DNA of 64,000 bases from NCBI GenBank assembly GCA_021737145.1, contig JAIPEN010000001.1, positions 124,001-188,000 of the forward strand. Reading direction: 5' to 3'. Below the pieces are notes generated by a model. That model was not told the origin of the DNA. It saw only the letters and a program-made list of their open reading frames with translations, and ran no database searches. The translations under genes were made by a program, and so were the position numbers. Origin of the DNA: Desulfarculaceae bacterium (lineage in GTDB: Bacteria > Desulfobacterota > Desulfarculia > Desulfarculales > Desulfarculaceae). Position 1 is the first letter of the stretch; every line of letters starts with the position of its first letter. Shown in pieces: positions 26,446 to 35,015 of the stretch.

Positions 26446-27450
26446 TTAGCTTTTTTGCTTACCGGTCAGGGTGCCCCAGCCCAGGCCCAGGCGCCACAGG
26501 TAATAGATGCCCAGCAAGGTGGTGGACACGAAGTGGTCCAGCCAGATCACCATGGCATAAGACCCGGCCACCCCCGGGTTGGCCCCCATGAAGGCCAGGG
26601 TGGCGGCCGCGGCCAGATGAAAGGTGCCCACAAAGGCCGGCGCGGCCGGAATGAGCAGGGCCAGGGCCAGCACCACTTCCATGAGCACGCCGGCCATGAA
26701 ATCCAGGTGGATGCCAAAAGCCAGCATGAACAGCCAGGCCCAAAGGGCCAGGGTGAGCCAGGTGAGCAGGGAGTAGACCCCGATGCCGATCAGGTCGCCG
26801 ACCCGAGCCAGGGCCAGGCCGTCGGCGAATGAATCGATGCCCGCCAGCAGCTTGCTGCTGAAGCGCTCGGGCACTGGCTTGAGAATCCAGGTCATGAAGC
26901 GCAGCGAGGCGGCCCGTTGCCAGCGGAAGGCCTGCAGGGCAATCAACAGCCCGGCGAACAGGACCAGGCCCAGCCAGCCCGCGGTGCGCAGATTGGCCGT
27001 GGTGATCAGGCTGCCCTCCACCTGGCCGGTGGGCAGGTCCACGAACAGGAGCACCACCAGCAGCATAAGCAGCACGGTGAGCCCGTCGTAGACCCGCTCC
27101 AGGACCACGGTGGCCATGGTGGCCGACTTGCTCACCTGCTCGGTGCGGCCCAGAACCACGGCGCGCACCACCTCGCCCAGATGGGCCGGCAGGATGTTGT
27201 TGCCCAAGAAGCCTATCATCAGGGCGGCGAACAGGGGGCGGAAGCGCACCTTGGCCACGGGCCGCATGAGGTAGTGCCAGCGCATGGCCCTGAAGCAATA
27301 GGAGCCGATGTACACCAGGGTGCCCGGGATGAGCCACCAGGGGTTGAGCTGGTCCAGGGAGGCCAGCATCTGGGAAGGCGGCGCGGCCTTGAAGAAAAAG
27401 TAAACCGCGGCCACGCTGACCAAAAGGCCGACTAGATATTGTTTCCACAT
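26446..27450 (-). CDS. Lysylphosphatidylglycerol synthase TM-region (UPF0104/AglD-like) membrane protein
   Basis: 334-residue integral membrane protein with about eight transmembrane helices. It has family landmarks: FRAMRWHYLM near residue 55, GFLGNNILPAHLGEVVRAVVLGR (about 82-104) and AAPAFVGTFHLAAAATLAFMG (about 275-295). Members of this family without the synthase domain are thought to flip lipids or lipid-linked sugars. It lies 14 bases downstream of a polyprenyl-phosphate-type glycosyltransferase, so the two may build and flip a lipid-linked sugar. ATG 27450 is preferred; a longer frame to 27498 would overlap the glycosyltransferase. Confidence 0.82.
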   Translation of the reverse strand: MWKQYLVGLLVSVAAVYFFFKAAPPSQMLASLDQLNPWWLIPGTLVYIGSYCFRAMRWHYLMRPVAKVRFRPLFAALMIGFLGNNILPAHLGEVVRAVVLGRTEQVSKSATMATVVLERVYDGLTVLLMLLVVLLFVDLPTGQVEGSLITTANLRTAGWLGLVLFAGLLIALQAFRWQRAASLRFMTWILKPVPERFSSKLLAGIDSFADGLALARVGDLIGIGVYSLLTWLTLALWAWLFMLAFGIHLDFMAGVLMEVVLALALLIPAAPAFVGTFHLAAAATLAFMGANPGVAGSYAMVIWLDHFVSTTLLGIYYLWRLGLGWGTLTGKQKS

Positions 27451-27464
27451 GATAAAAGCGCGGT

Positions 27465-28187
27465 TTAGTCGGAAAAGCGGAACTTGACCAGGCACCACAG
27501 GGCCACCAGGCCGTCGCGCCAGGTGATCTTCTTGCCCTCTTCGAACTCGCGGCCGGTATAGGAGATGGGCACCTCATAGATGCGGATGCCCTTTTTGAGT
27601 ATCTTGGCCGTGATCTCGGGCTCGAAGTTGAAGCGGTCGCTCTTGATTACGATGCCTTCCAAGGCCTCGCGCTTGAACAGCTTGTAGCAGGTCTCCATGT
27701 CGCTCAAGGTGGTGTTGAACAGCAGGTTGGTCATCAGGGTCAAAAAGCGGTTGCCCACCCAGTGATGAAAGAACATGTTGCGCCGCTCGCCGGTGAAGCG
27801 CGAACCGTAGACCACCTCGGCCTTGCCTTTCAACACCGGGGCCAGGAGCTTGAGGTAGTCCTCGGGATCGTACTCCAGGTCCGCGTCCTGAATGATGATC
27901 AACTCGCCGGCCGCCTTGGCGAATCCGGTGCGCAGGGCCGCGCCCTTGCCCTGGTTCACCGCGTGGCGGAAAACCCGGATGGGCCGGTCAAAGGGCTTGA
28001 GCGAATCGTTCACCGAATCGGCGCCTTCCAGGCCTTGGGCGATCCGCCAAGAGCCGTCCGTGGAACAATCGTCCACCAGCACCAGCTCCCGCTCCATGTC
28101 CCCCAGGTCCACCGCCTGCACCTGGCGAAGGATCTCGGCCAGGAACTTCTCCTCATTGTAAACCGGCATCACCACGCTCAGCAGCAC
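27465..28187 (-). CDS. Family 2 glycosyltransferase, DPM1-like
   Basis: 240-residue GT-A enzyme similar to dolichyl/undecaprenyl-phosphate sugar transferases. It has SVVMPVYNEE at the N-terminus, VLVDDCSTDGS, NQGKGAALRTGF, the DxD-like IQDADLEYDPEDY (about 97-109) and VYGSRFTGERR. There are no C-terminal transmembrane helices, so it is a soluble type. GTG 28187 is the best start: AAGGAGG sits five bases before it. The gene is followed by the flippase-like gene, so an Und-P-sugar synthesis role is plausible. Confidence 0.87.
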   Translation of the reverse strand: MLLSVVMPVYNEEKFLAEILRQVQAVDLGDMERELVLVDDCSTDGSWRIAQGLEGADSVNDSLKPFDRPIRVFRHAVNQGKGAALRTGFAKAAGELIIIQDADLEYDPEDYLKLLAPVLKGKAEVVYGSRFTGERRNMFFHHWVGNRFLTLMTNLLFNTTLSDMETCYKLFKREALEGIVIKSDRFNFEPEITAKILKKGIRIYEVPISYTGREFEEGKKITWRDGLVALWCLVKFRFSD

Positions 28188-28339
28188 GGGAACCTCCTTG
28201 TTCCGGCGGGGGAGTGAAAAGGCATTACCCATACTTAGCGCGATGATGCCAACACCGCAAGTGCATGATGCCGCTTGTGGCCATGCGCCCCGCTTGCTAC
28301 AATCGCGGCCATCCCCTTGCCAAAAGGGCTTATACCATC

Positions 28340-29329
28340 ATGAACCGCGCCCTCGCACCCTACAGCCTGATTCTGCTGGCCGACCCCGCCCCGGAGGGGG
28401 AGGACCGCGGATTGGCCTCCCTGGCCGCCCTGCCCCCGGCTCAGTGGGAGGGCCTGGCGGTGCTGGCCGGGGCGGATCAAGCCCGCCAGGAGGCCCTGCG
28501 CAGCCGGGTGGCCGAGCTGGGCGGCCCCTTGCGGGTTATGGTTTTGCCGCCCTGCCCGGCCGGTGCGGCGCGCAACCAGGCGGCCGAGGCCGCCCGGGGA
28601 GAGGTGCTGTTTTTCAGCCAAACCGACTGCCGCCTGCCCCCGGACCTGCTGGCCCGTTTGGACGCGGACCTGGCCGACGCGGAGCTGACGGGCGTGGGCG
28701 GCCTGTGCCGGCCCACGGATGCCCAGGAGCCCTGGGCCCGCCTCATGGGCCTGGAGCTGGAGCTGGAGCGCGGCGAGCAGTTGCCCGACGCCCTGTGCGC
28801 CGCCTATCGGCGCCAGGAGTTTTTGCAGGCCGGTGGCTTTGACCCGGCCGACGAGGGCGAGGGCCTGGAAAACTACGAGCTGGCCTACCGCCTGAGCGCG
28901 GCCGAGCAGGATATGGCTCTGGACCCGGAGCTGGCCGTGAAAAGGCCTCTGCCCGCCTCTTTGGGCCCGGCCTTGACCCTGGCCTATCATCTGGGGCGCA
29001 ACCGTTTTCGCAACATCCTGCACCGCCGCCGCCTGGGAATAAGGGGCCGGGGCGGGACCCGGCGCTTTTGGCAGAGCGTGCTGGTGCTCTTGGCCGTGGC
29101 CATTCCCGTGGCCCTGGCCGGCCGCGACCCGCAGCGGGCCTTCACCCTGGCCGCGGTGTGCCTGTTGCTGCTCTACCCGCTCAACCGGGGGTTTCTCAAG
29201 CAGATATCCAGTCAGGAGCCAGAGCTGATGAGCAAGGCCCTGCTCTGGTGCCTGCTGCGCCCCTGGGCCTGGACCCTGGGCATGCTGCGGGCATCGCTGG
29301 ACAGAGTGACCGGCCAGGGGCGAAACTGA
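28340..29329 (+). CDS. Glycosyltransferase-like protein with C-terminal membrane segments
   Basis: 329 residues. The first 200 residues follow a family-2 glycosyltransferase plan, but the N-terminal strand is degraded (YSLILLADPAPEGED). The glycine-rich donor loop is AARNQAAEAARGEVLFFSQTDCRL (Gln-Thr-Asp-Cys in place of DxD), and GGFDPADEGEGLENYELAYRL fits the acceptor/catalytic region. Two or three hydrophobic helices occur at about 245-310. The DxD replacement makes activity uncertain. Divergent from the other glycosyltransferase; TACC-ATCATG start context lacks a strong ribosome site. Confidence 0.65.
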   Translation: MNRALAPYSLILLADPAPEGEDRGLASLAALPPAQWEGLAVLAGADQARQEALRSRVAELGGPLRVMVLPPCPAGAARNQAAEAARGEVLFFSQTDCRLPPDLLARLDADLADAELTGVGGLCRPTDAQEPWARLMGLELELERGEQLPDALCAAYRRQEFLQAGGFDPADEGEGLENYELAYRLSAAEQDMALDPELAVKRPLPASLGPALTLAYHLGRNRFRNILHRRRLGIRGRGGTRRFWQSVLVLLAVAIPVALAGRDPQRAFTLAAVCLLLLYPLNRGFLKQISSQEPELMSKALLWCLLRPWAWTLGMLRASLDRVTGQGRN

Positions 29330-29450
29330 TTAGCATGCCTGAATCACAGGCAAACAAGGGTTGACACCCAGGGGCGCCCTGCCATATTCAATCTTAAGCG
29401 GGCATGCGGCCCGCCGAGGTTTATTTTGGGCAGACACAAGGAGGGCTAGG

Positions 29451-30854
29451 GTGAGGCTGACGCGCATCATGAGCTCGGGCCGCGGCTGGGCCGCGCTGGG
29501 CCTCGGCATGCTGGTTCTGATTCTCGGCTGCCTTCCCGCCCTGGCCCAGACCAAAAAGGCCCCCTCCCCCACCAACGAGGTCTCCCTGAGCCAGGCCCTG
29601 AGCATGGCCCTGGACTACTCGCCCAACATCAAGCAGACCCTGGCCGAGCTGGACCGGGCGGCCAGCCAGCAGAAAGAGGCCTTCACCTACTTCCTGCCCA
29701 GCTTCAGCACCAGCTATGGCTGGCAAAAGACCCAAGACCCGCCCCAGTTCCGCACCGGCGCGGCCAAGGTGGTGGTCAACGAGGACGATATTTATCAGTG
29801 GTCCACCGGTTTCAAGCAGCCCCTGTTCACCGGCATGCGCATCTCCAGCCAGTACGAGCTGGCCAAGCTGGGGGTGAACCTGGCCGAGGTGAACCTGTTC
29901 CTGGCCTATCTGGACGTGGCCCTCAAGGTCAAGGAGCAGTACTTCCTGTATCTGCGCTACATCAAGGGAGTAAAGGTGTCTCAGGAGGCGGTGTCCCAGT
30001 TGGAGGCCCAGCTAAAGGTTAGCCGCGATTTTTACGAGGTGGGCATCATACCCGTCAACGATGTGCTCAAGACCGAGGTGCGCCTGTCCGACGCCAAGCA
30101 GCGCCTGGTTAGCTCCAAGAACGACCGCGCCCTGAGCCGGGCCCGGCTCAACCGTCTACTGGGCCTGGCCGTGGAGCGCAAACTTCGGGTCAAGGACATC
30201 CTCAAGTCGTATCCCGTTGAGGTGGATTTTCAAAAATTCCGCCTGGTGGCCCGGGCCGAGCGGCCCGAGCTGAAGGCGGTGGATCTGCAACTCAAGCAGG
30301 CCGACCAGAGCATCACCAAGGCCAAGAGCGGCTATTATCCCGAGGTGAATCTCCGGGCCTCCTACGACTTCACCAGCAACGACGCCACCCTGGGCGACAG
30401 CGAGTACAACGACGCCACCAACTGGACCATCACCACCCAGCTGGACTGGGCCTTCTGGGAGTGGGGCCGCACCGCCCACCAGACCAGCCAGCAGCGGGCC
30501 GACAAGCGCCGCCTGGAGGCGGTCAAGCAGCAGGTGGAGGACGAGGTGGACCTCCAGGTCAAGGAGGCCACCCTGTTTTTACGCGAGGCCCAGCGCAACA
30601 TCGTCACCTCCACCACCGGGGTCAAACAGGCGGAGGAGAACTACCGGGTAACCTTTGAACGCTACCGCGAGCAGTTGACCACCAACACCGAACTGCTGGA
30701 CGCCCAGCTGCTCTTGGCCCAGGCGCGCAACAACTACTACAACGCCCTGGCCACCTTCAACATCGCCGAGGCCCGTCTGCAGCGGGCCATGGGGCGGGGT
30801 CTGGCCCGGGTGGGCTACAAAAAACCCCAGCCCGACACCAGCGTCTGGCCATGA
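29451..30854 (+). CDS. TolC-family outer-membrane efflux protein
   Basis: 467 residues with signal peptide (GMLVLILGCLPALAQ). Two long alpha-helical repeats follow, as in TolC: SLSQALSMALDYSPNIKQTLAELDRA at the first repeat and FRLVARAERPELKAVDLQLKQAD opening the second. Beta segments GWQKTQDPP and LRASYDFTSND would form the barrel. It should form the trimeric outer-membrane exit duct of an export system. GTG 29451 has AAGGAGG upstream. Its stop overlaps the ftsE start (ATGA), an unusual link between an export duct and the division ABC transporter; no membrane fusion protein is encoded here. Confidence 0.86.
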   Translation: MRLTRIMSSGRGWAALGLGMLVLILGCLPALAQTKKAPSPTNEVSLSQALSMALDYSPNIKQTLAELDRAASQQKEAFTYFLPSFSTSYGWQKTQDPPQFRTGAAKVVVNEDDIYQWSTGFKQPLFTGMRISSQYELAKLGVNLAEVNLFLAYLDVALKVKEQYFLYLRYIKGVKVSQEAVSQLEAQLKVSRDFYEVGIIPVNDVLKTEVRLSDAKQRLVSSKNDRALSRARLNRLLGLAVERKLRVKDILKSYPVEVDFQKFRLVARAERPELKAVDLQLKQADQSITKAKSGYYPEVNLRASYDFTSNDATLGDSEYNDATNWTITTQLDWAFWEWGRTAHQTSQQRADKRRLEAVKQQVEDEVDLQVKEATLFLREAQRNIVTSTTGVKQAEENYRVTFERYREQLTTNTELLDAQLLLAQARNNYYNALATFNIAEARLQRAMGRGLARVGYKKPQPDTSVWP

Positions 30855-31516
30855 TCCGCCTGGAACAGGTAACCAAGCTCTATCCCCACCGGAAAGAGCC
30901 CGCCCTCAAGCAGGTGAGCCTTAAAATCCCCCCCGGCCAATTCGTATATCTCACCGGCCCTTCCGGCGCGGGCAAGACCACCCTCTTGCGCCTGCTCTAC
31001 GGAGCCGAGCTGCCCAGTCACGGCCGGGTGGTGGTGGGCGGGGCCGACCTGAGCCGCCTGGCTCCGGGCAAGCTGCCCCTATTGCGCCGCCGCCTGGGCC
31101 TGGTGTTCCAGGACTTCCGTCTTTTGCCAGGGCGCAGCGTTTTTGAAAACGTGGCCCTGTCCCTGGAAGTGGCTGGCGTGGCCCGCCGCACCATAGAGCG
31201 CCGGGTGGGCGAGGTGCTGGAGCAGGTGAAGCTGGGGGACATGGCCAACGCCCCGGCCGACACCCTGAGCGGCGGCGAGCAGCAGCGGGTGGCCCTGGCC
31301 CGGGCCCTGGCTCCGGGGCCGGACCTGATATTGGCCGACGAGCCCACCGGCAACCTGGACCCTGACAACGCCCTGGCCATGATGCGCCTGCTGGTGGGCG
31401 ACTACGTGGGCGGGGCCACGGTGCTGGTGGCCACCCACGACCCCACCCTGCTCAGCCTGGTGCGCGGGGCCCGCCTGGTGCACTTGGAGCGGGGCCGCTT
31501 GGAGGAGGTCGGGTGA
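30851..31516 (+). CDS. ftsE: Cell division ATP-binding protein FtsE
   Basis: 221-residue ABC ATPase. Walker A GPSGAGKT (residues 36-43), Q-loop VFQDFRLLPGRSVFENV, signature LSGGEQQRVALARAL, Walker B LILADEPTGNLD and H-loop ATHD. With FtsX it forms the divisome complex that drives septal peptidoglycan hydrolysis through EnvC. The start overlaps the TolC-like stop and its stop overlaps ftsX (GTGA), so it is part of a tightly coupled operon. Confidence 0.94.
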   Translation: MIRLEQVTKLYPHRKEPALKQVSLKIPPGQFVYLTGPSGAGKTTLLRLLYGAELPSHGRVVVGGADLSRLAPGKLPLLRRRLGLVFQDFRLLPGRSVFENVALSLEVAGVARRTIERRVGEVLEQVKLGDMANAPADTLSGGEQQRVALARALAPGPDLILADEPTGNLDPDNALAMMRLLVGDYVGGATVLVATHDPTLLSLVRGARLVHLERGRLEEVG

Positions 31517-32406
31517 GCCGGGTGGGCCGCAAAGCCCTGGGCCGCGCCTGGCGGCAGATGGGCGAGGATATGTGGCTGCAGGCCGTGGCGGTGAGCACCC
31601 TCACCGTGGCCCTGGCCATCATGGGAGCCTATCTGACCCTGTGCCTCAACCTGGGCAACGCCGCCTCCCGCCTGCTCACCGGCCCCACCCTGCTGGTGGT
31701 GCTCTCGCCCTCGGCCGGGGCCGAGCGCGGCCAGGAGCTGGCCCTGGAGCTGAGCCGTCTGTCCGGGGTGGCCTCCACCCGCTTTGTGAACAAGGACCAG
31801 GCCCTGGTGCGCTTCCGGCGGCAACTGGGGCCCCAGGCGCAGCTCTTGGACGACCTGGAGGTGAACCCACTGCCCGACGGGGTGGAGCTGGTGTTGCAAC
31901 CCGGCGCGGTGGCCGGCCCCCAGCTGGCCGCGCGCATCAAGAACCTGGCCGGAGTGGCCGAGGTGGTCTCGGGCCGGCCCTGGCTCAAACGCCTGGAGCG
32001 GGCCCTGGCCGCGGGCGGCGATTTGGCCGTGGCCCTGGGCATCCTGCTTTTTCTGGGCGTGGTGCTGGTGGCCAGCAACACGGTGCGCCTGGCGGTGCAC
32101 GTGCGCCGCCGCCAGTTGGAGCTGATGGTGCTGGTGGGGGCCAGCTCCTCTTACATGCGCCTGCCCTATCTGGTGGAGGCGGTGTTGCAGGGCATCATGG
32201 CCGCCGCCTTGGCCAGCGGGCTCTTGTGGACCCTGTTCAACCTGCTGGCCGCCCCGGCCGCCCTGCCCCTGGGCCTTCGCCTGGGCGAGGTGTTGTCCTT
32301 CCCGGGCCTGCTTCCCGTGGCCCTGGCCGCTCTGGCCGTATTGGCCGGGGTGCTGGGCGGTTTCCTGGGAGTGGGCCGCACCCTGCGGCCCCGGGAGATG
32401 GTGTGA
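31513..32406 (+). CDS. ftsX: Cell division protein FtsX
   Basis: 297-residue permease-like protein with the FtsX plan: a cytoplasmic N-terminus, TM1 (LQAVAVSTLTVALAIMGAYLTLCLNL), an extracellular domain (about 55-165) that in E. coli contacts EnvC, then three helices including LAVALGILLFLGVVLVASNTVRLAV and the C-terminal pair. It carries the ATP-driven signal from FtsE across the membrane. Start GTG overlaps ftsE; stop overlaps the envC GTG. Confidence 0.92.
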   Translation: MSRVGRKALGRAWRQMGEDMWLQAVAVSTLTVALAIMGAYLTLCLNLGNAASRLLTGPTLLVVLSPSAGAERGQELALELSRLSGVASTRFVNKDQALVRFRRQLGPQAQLLDDLEVNPLPDGVELVLQPGAVAGPQLAARIKNLAGVAEVVSGRPWLKRLERALAAGGDLAVALGILLFLGVVLVASNTVRLAVHVRRRQLELMVLVGASSSYMRLPYLVEAVLQGIMAAALASGLLWTLFNLLAAPAALPLGLRLGEVLSFPGLLPVALAALAVLAGVLGGFLGVGRTLRPREMV

Positions 32407-33509
32407 GGCCCTGGCGTTCGCGCCTGGCCTTGGCCCTGCTTGCGGCGCTCTGCCTGCTCTCCTGGCCCGCCGGGGCCCAGACCCCCCAACAGGCCCGCGA
32501 AGAGCTAAGGAGCCGCCTGGTGGCCCTGCTGGACCAGTGGGAGGACGCGGCCCAGGCCATCGCCGGCCAGGAAGAGGCCCTCAAGAGCCTGGAGGCCAGC
32601 TACGCCCAGGAGCAATCCGAGGCCCGTGAGCTGCAACAGGTGCAAATGGAAATGGAGGAGCGCCTCCCGGGCGTGCTGGCCGAGGAATCCCATTTGCGCG
32701 CCCGCCTGGAGCGCCAGGAGCGCCTGTACTTGCAACAGATCCGCGCCCTGTACCTGCTGGGGGTGGAGAGCGACCAGGGCCTCATGGCCTCGGAGGAGGA
32801 CTACCGCCGGGTGGCGGCCCGCTCCCGGGCCATAACCTGGCTCTTGGCCGGGCAGCACCAGCGCCTCAATGACCTGCAAGCCGCCCGCCGCCGCCTTACC
32901 CACGTGCAGGGCAACCTGGCCCTCAAGTACAACCAGCTGGCCGAGCTGCGGGCCCAGGTGGAGTCCGCCCGCCAGCGCCTGAGAGGCCTGCACGCCCAGC
33001 GCAGCGCCCTGCTGGAGGGCATGCAGGCCAAGCGCCTTTCGCTGATCGAGCGGATCGCGGCCATCAAGGAGGCCGAGGCCCGCCTGGCCCGCGCCTTTGC
33101 CCTGCCCCCGGAAAACGGGTTTCCCGCCCGCCCCCTGCCCGGAGTGCGCGCCGCCCAGGGCCACTTGAGCCCGCCGGTGCAGGGCCGGTTGCTGGGCCCG
33201 CCCGGCAGCCAACAGCAGCCCGGCGTGACCATGCAGGCCAAGCGAGGAGCCCCGGTGCGCGCCCCCTGGGGCGGCCGGGTGGCCTATGCCGGCGAGCTGG
33301 GCTGGATGGGCCGGGTGGTGGTTTTGGACCACGGCGAAAAGGTGCACACCGTGCTGGGCCATCTCGGTTCCCTGGCCGTGAGCCAGGGGCAGGTGGTGGC
33401 TCCGGGCGAGGTGGTGGGCACCGTGGCCCAGAAGGGGCGCCTGTACCTGGAGGTGCGCCTGGAGGCCAAGGCGGTGGACCCCCGCGCCTGGTTGCGCCTG
33501 ACCCCTTGA
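32403..33509 (+). CDS. envC: EnvC-like murein hydrolase activator
   Basis: 368 residues: signal peptide (LALALLAALCLLSWPAGAQ), a long coiled coil (about 25-235) that would bind FtsX, then a degenerate LytM/M23 domain (about 275-368). The domain keeps the fold (GAPVRAPWGGRVAYAGELGW, VVLDHGEKVHTVLGHL), but the metal ligands are lost: the HxxxD site is absent and the final HxH reads YLE. As in E. coli EnvC this predicts an activator of amidases, not an enzyme. The GTG start overlaps the ftsX stop. Confidence 0.9.
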   Translation: MRPWRSRLALALLAALCLLSWPAGAQTPQQAREELRSRLVALLDQWEDAAQAIAGQEEALKSLEASYAQEQSEARELQQVQMEMEERLPGVLAEESHLRARLERQERLYLQQIRALYLLGVESDQGLMASEEDYRRVAARSRAITWLLAGQHQRLNDLQAARRRLTHVQGNLALKYNQLAELRAQVESARQRLRGLHAQRSALLEGMQAKRLSLIERIAAIKEAEARLARAFALPPENGFPARPLPGVRAAQGHLSPPVQGRLLGPPGSQQQPGVTMQAKRGAPVRAPWGGRVAYAGELGWMGRVVVLDHGEKVHTVLGHLGSLAVSQGQVVAPGEVVGTVAQKGRLYLEVRLEAKAVDPRAWLRLTP

Positions 33510-33569
33510 CCGCCGGGGAGGCAGAAGATAAATTTATTGTTTATTGCTCTCACCTAGGGGGAGGCTTGC

Positions 33570-35015
33570 ATGCCCGGCCGTTGGTTGCGATACGGAATCT
33601 TCCTGATCCTGGTGGTGGCGATCACCGCCTTCATGCTGCCTCAGCTGCGCCAGGCCCCCGCCCAAGCGGCCGAGGACCAGGACTACCGCCGCACCCGCCT
33701 GCTCATAGAGGTGATGGAGCAAATCCAGAAGAAGTATGTGGAAAAAAAGACTCCTGACGAGCTTCTCACCGAGGCGATCAAGGGCATGGTCAGCAGTCTC
33801 GACCCCCACTCGGCCTATCTGACCCCCGAGGAATACAAGGACCTCCAGGTCGAGACCAAGGGCTCCTTCAGCGGGGTGGGCATCGTCATCTCCATGAAGG
33901 ACGGCACCCTCACCGTGGTCTCGCCCATCGAGGACACCCCGGCCTTCAAGGCCGGCGTGGAGGCCGGCGACCGCATCATCAAGATAAACGGCAAGCTCAC
34001 CAAGGGCATGAACCTCATGGACGCGGTCAAGGTGATCCGGGGCCCCAAGGGCTCCAAGGTGACCCTGACCATCCTGCGCGAGGGCATGAGCAAGCTCAAG
34101 GACATCTCCATCGTGCGCGACGTGATCCCCATCAAGAGCGTGCGCTACTTCCTGCTGGATGACGGCTACGGCCTGATCCGTTTGGCCAGCTTCCAGGAGA
34201 ACACCACCGACGACCTGATCGCGGCCCTGAACAAGTTGCAGGACCAGAAGGTGCCCCTCAAGGGCCTGATCATCGATTTGCGCACCAACCCCGGCGGACT
34301 GCTCACCGAGGCGGTGAACGTGTCCGACCAGTTCCTGGACAAGGGGCTGATCGTCTCCACCCGGGGCCGCGCGCCGGGCCAGGAGATGGTGTTCAAGGCC
34401 ACTCCCCACATGACCGCGGGCAACTACCCCATCATCGTGCTGGTCAACCAGGGCTCTGCCTCGGCCAGCGAGATCGTGGCCGGCGCCCTGCAAGACCATC
34501 ACCGGGCCATGATCCTGGGCACCCCCAGCTTTGGCAAGGGCTCGGTGCAGACCATCCTGCCCCTGGAGGACAAGGGCGCTCTCAAGCTGACCACCGCCCG
34601 CTACTACACCCCGGCCGGCCGCTCCATCCAGGCCAAGGGCATCATCCCGGACCTGGAGGTGCCTTTCAAGCCGCCCGCTCCGGCCAAGGCCCCGGAAAAG
34701 AACCAGGGGCTCAGGGAGGCCGACCTGCAGGGCGCCATGGCGCCCGAGGACAACCCCAATCCTCCCGCGGTGGACAAGGAGGAAGGGGTCAAGCCCGAGG
34801 CCAAGGACAACGGTGACGACCAGGGCTCTTCGGCGGAACCGGCCGGCAAGGACAAGGCCGCCTCGGACAAGGACAAGCTCTACTATCCCAAGGAGCGCCT
34901 GTCCAAGGACAACCAGATGATCCGGGCCCTGGACCTTCTGAAGGCCTGGCAGGTCTTCAGCCGCCGCGAGCCGCCGGCCAACTTGCAGGGAGCCCCCAAA
35001 GCCGTCAACCAGTGA
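33570..35015 (+). CDS. ctpA: C-terminal processing peptidase (S41 family, CtpA)
   Basis: 481-residue periplasmic protease with an N-terminal membrane/signal segment (GIFLILVVAITAFML), a PDZ domain (about 95-180, FSGVGIVISMKDGTLTVVSP) and the S41 core. The Ser-rich catalytic motif GSASASE lies at 295-301 and the Lys in FGKGSVQ at about 323 completes the Ser-Lys dyad. After YYTPAGRSIQAKGIIPDLEV comes a low-complexity charged tail (about 375-440), and then a helical end. The envC-ctpA-yibQ order recurs in many proteobacteria, which ties it to control of peptidoglycan hydrolases. GGGGGAGG lies before the ATG. Confidence 0.93.
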   Translation: MPGRWLRYGIFLILVVAITAFMLPQLRQAPAQAAEDQDYRRTRLLIEVMEQIQKKYVEKKTPDELLTEAIKGMVSSLDPHSAYLTPEEYKDLQVETKGSFSGVGIVISMKDGTLTVVSPIEDTPAFKAGVEAGDRIIKINGKLTKGMNLMDAVKVIRGPKGSKVTLTILREGMSKLKDISIVRDVIPIKSVRYFLLDDGYGLIRLASFQENTTDDLIAALNKLQDQKVPLKGLIIDLRTNPGGLLTEAVNVSDQFLDKGLIVSTRGRAPGQEMVFKATPHMTAGNYPIIVLVNQGSASASEIVAGALQDHHRAMILGTPSFGKGSVQTILPLEDKGALKLTTARYYTPAGRSIQAKGIIPDLEVPFKPPAPAKAPEKNQGLREADLQGAMAPEDNPNPPAVDKEEGVKPEAKDNGDDQGSSAEPAGKDKAASDKDKLYYPKERLSKDNQMIRALDLLKAWQVFSRREPPANLQGAPKAVNQ

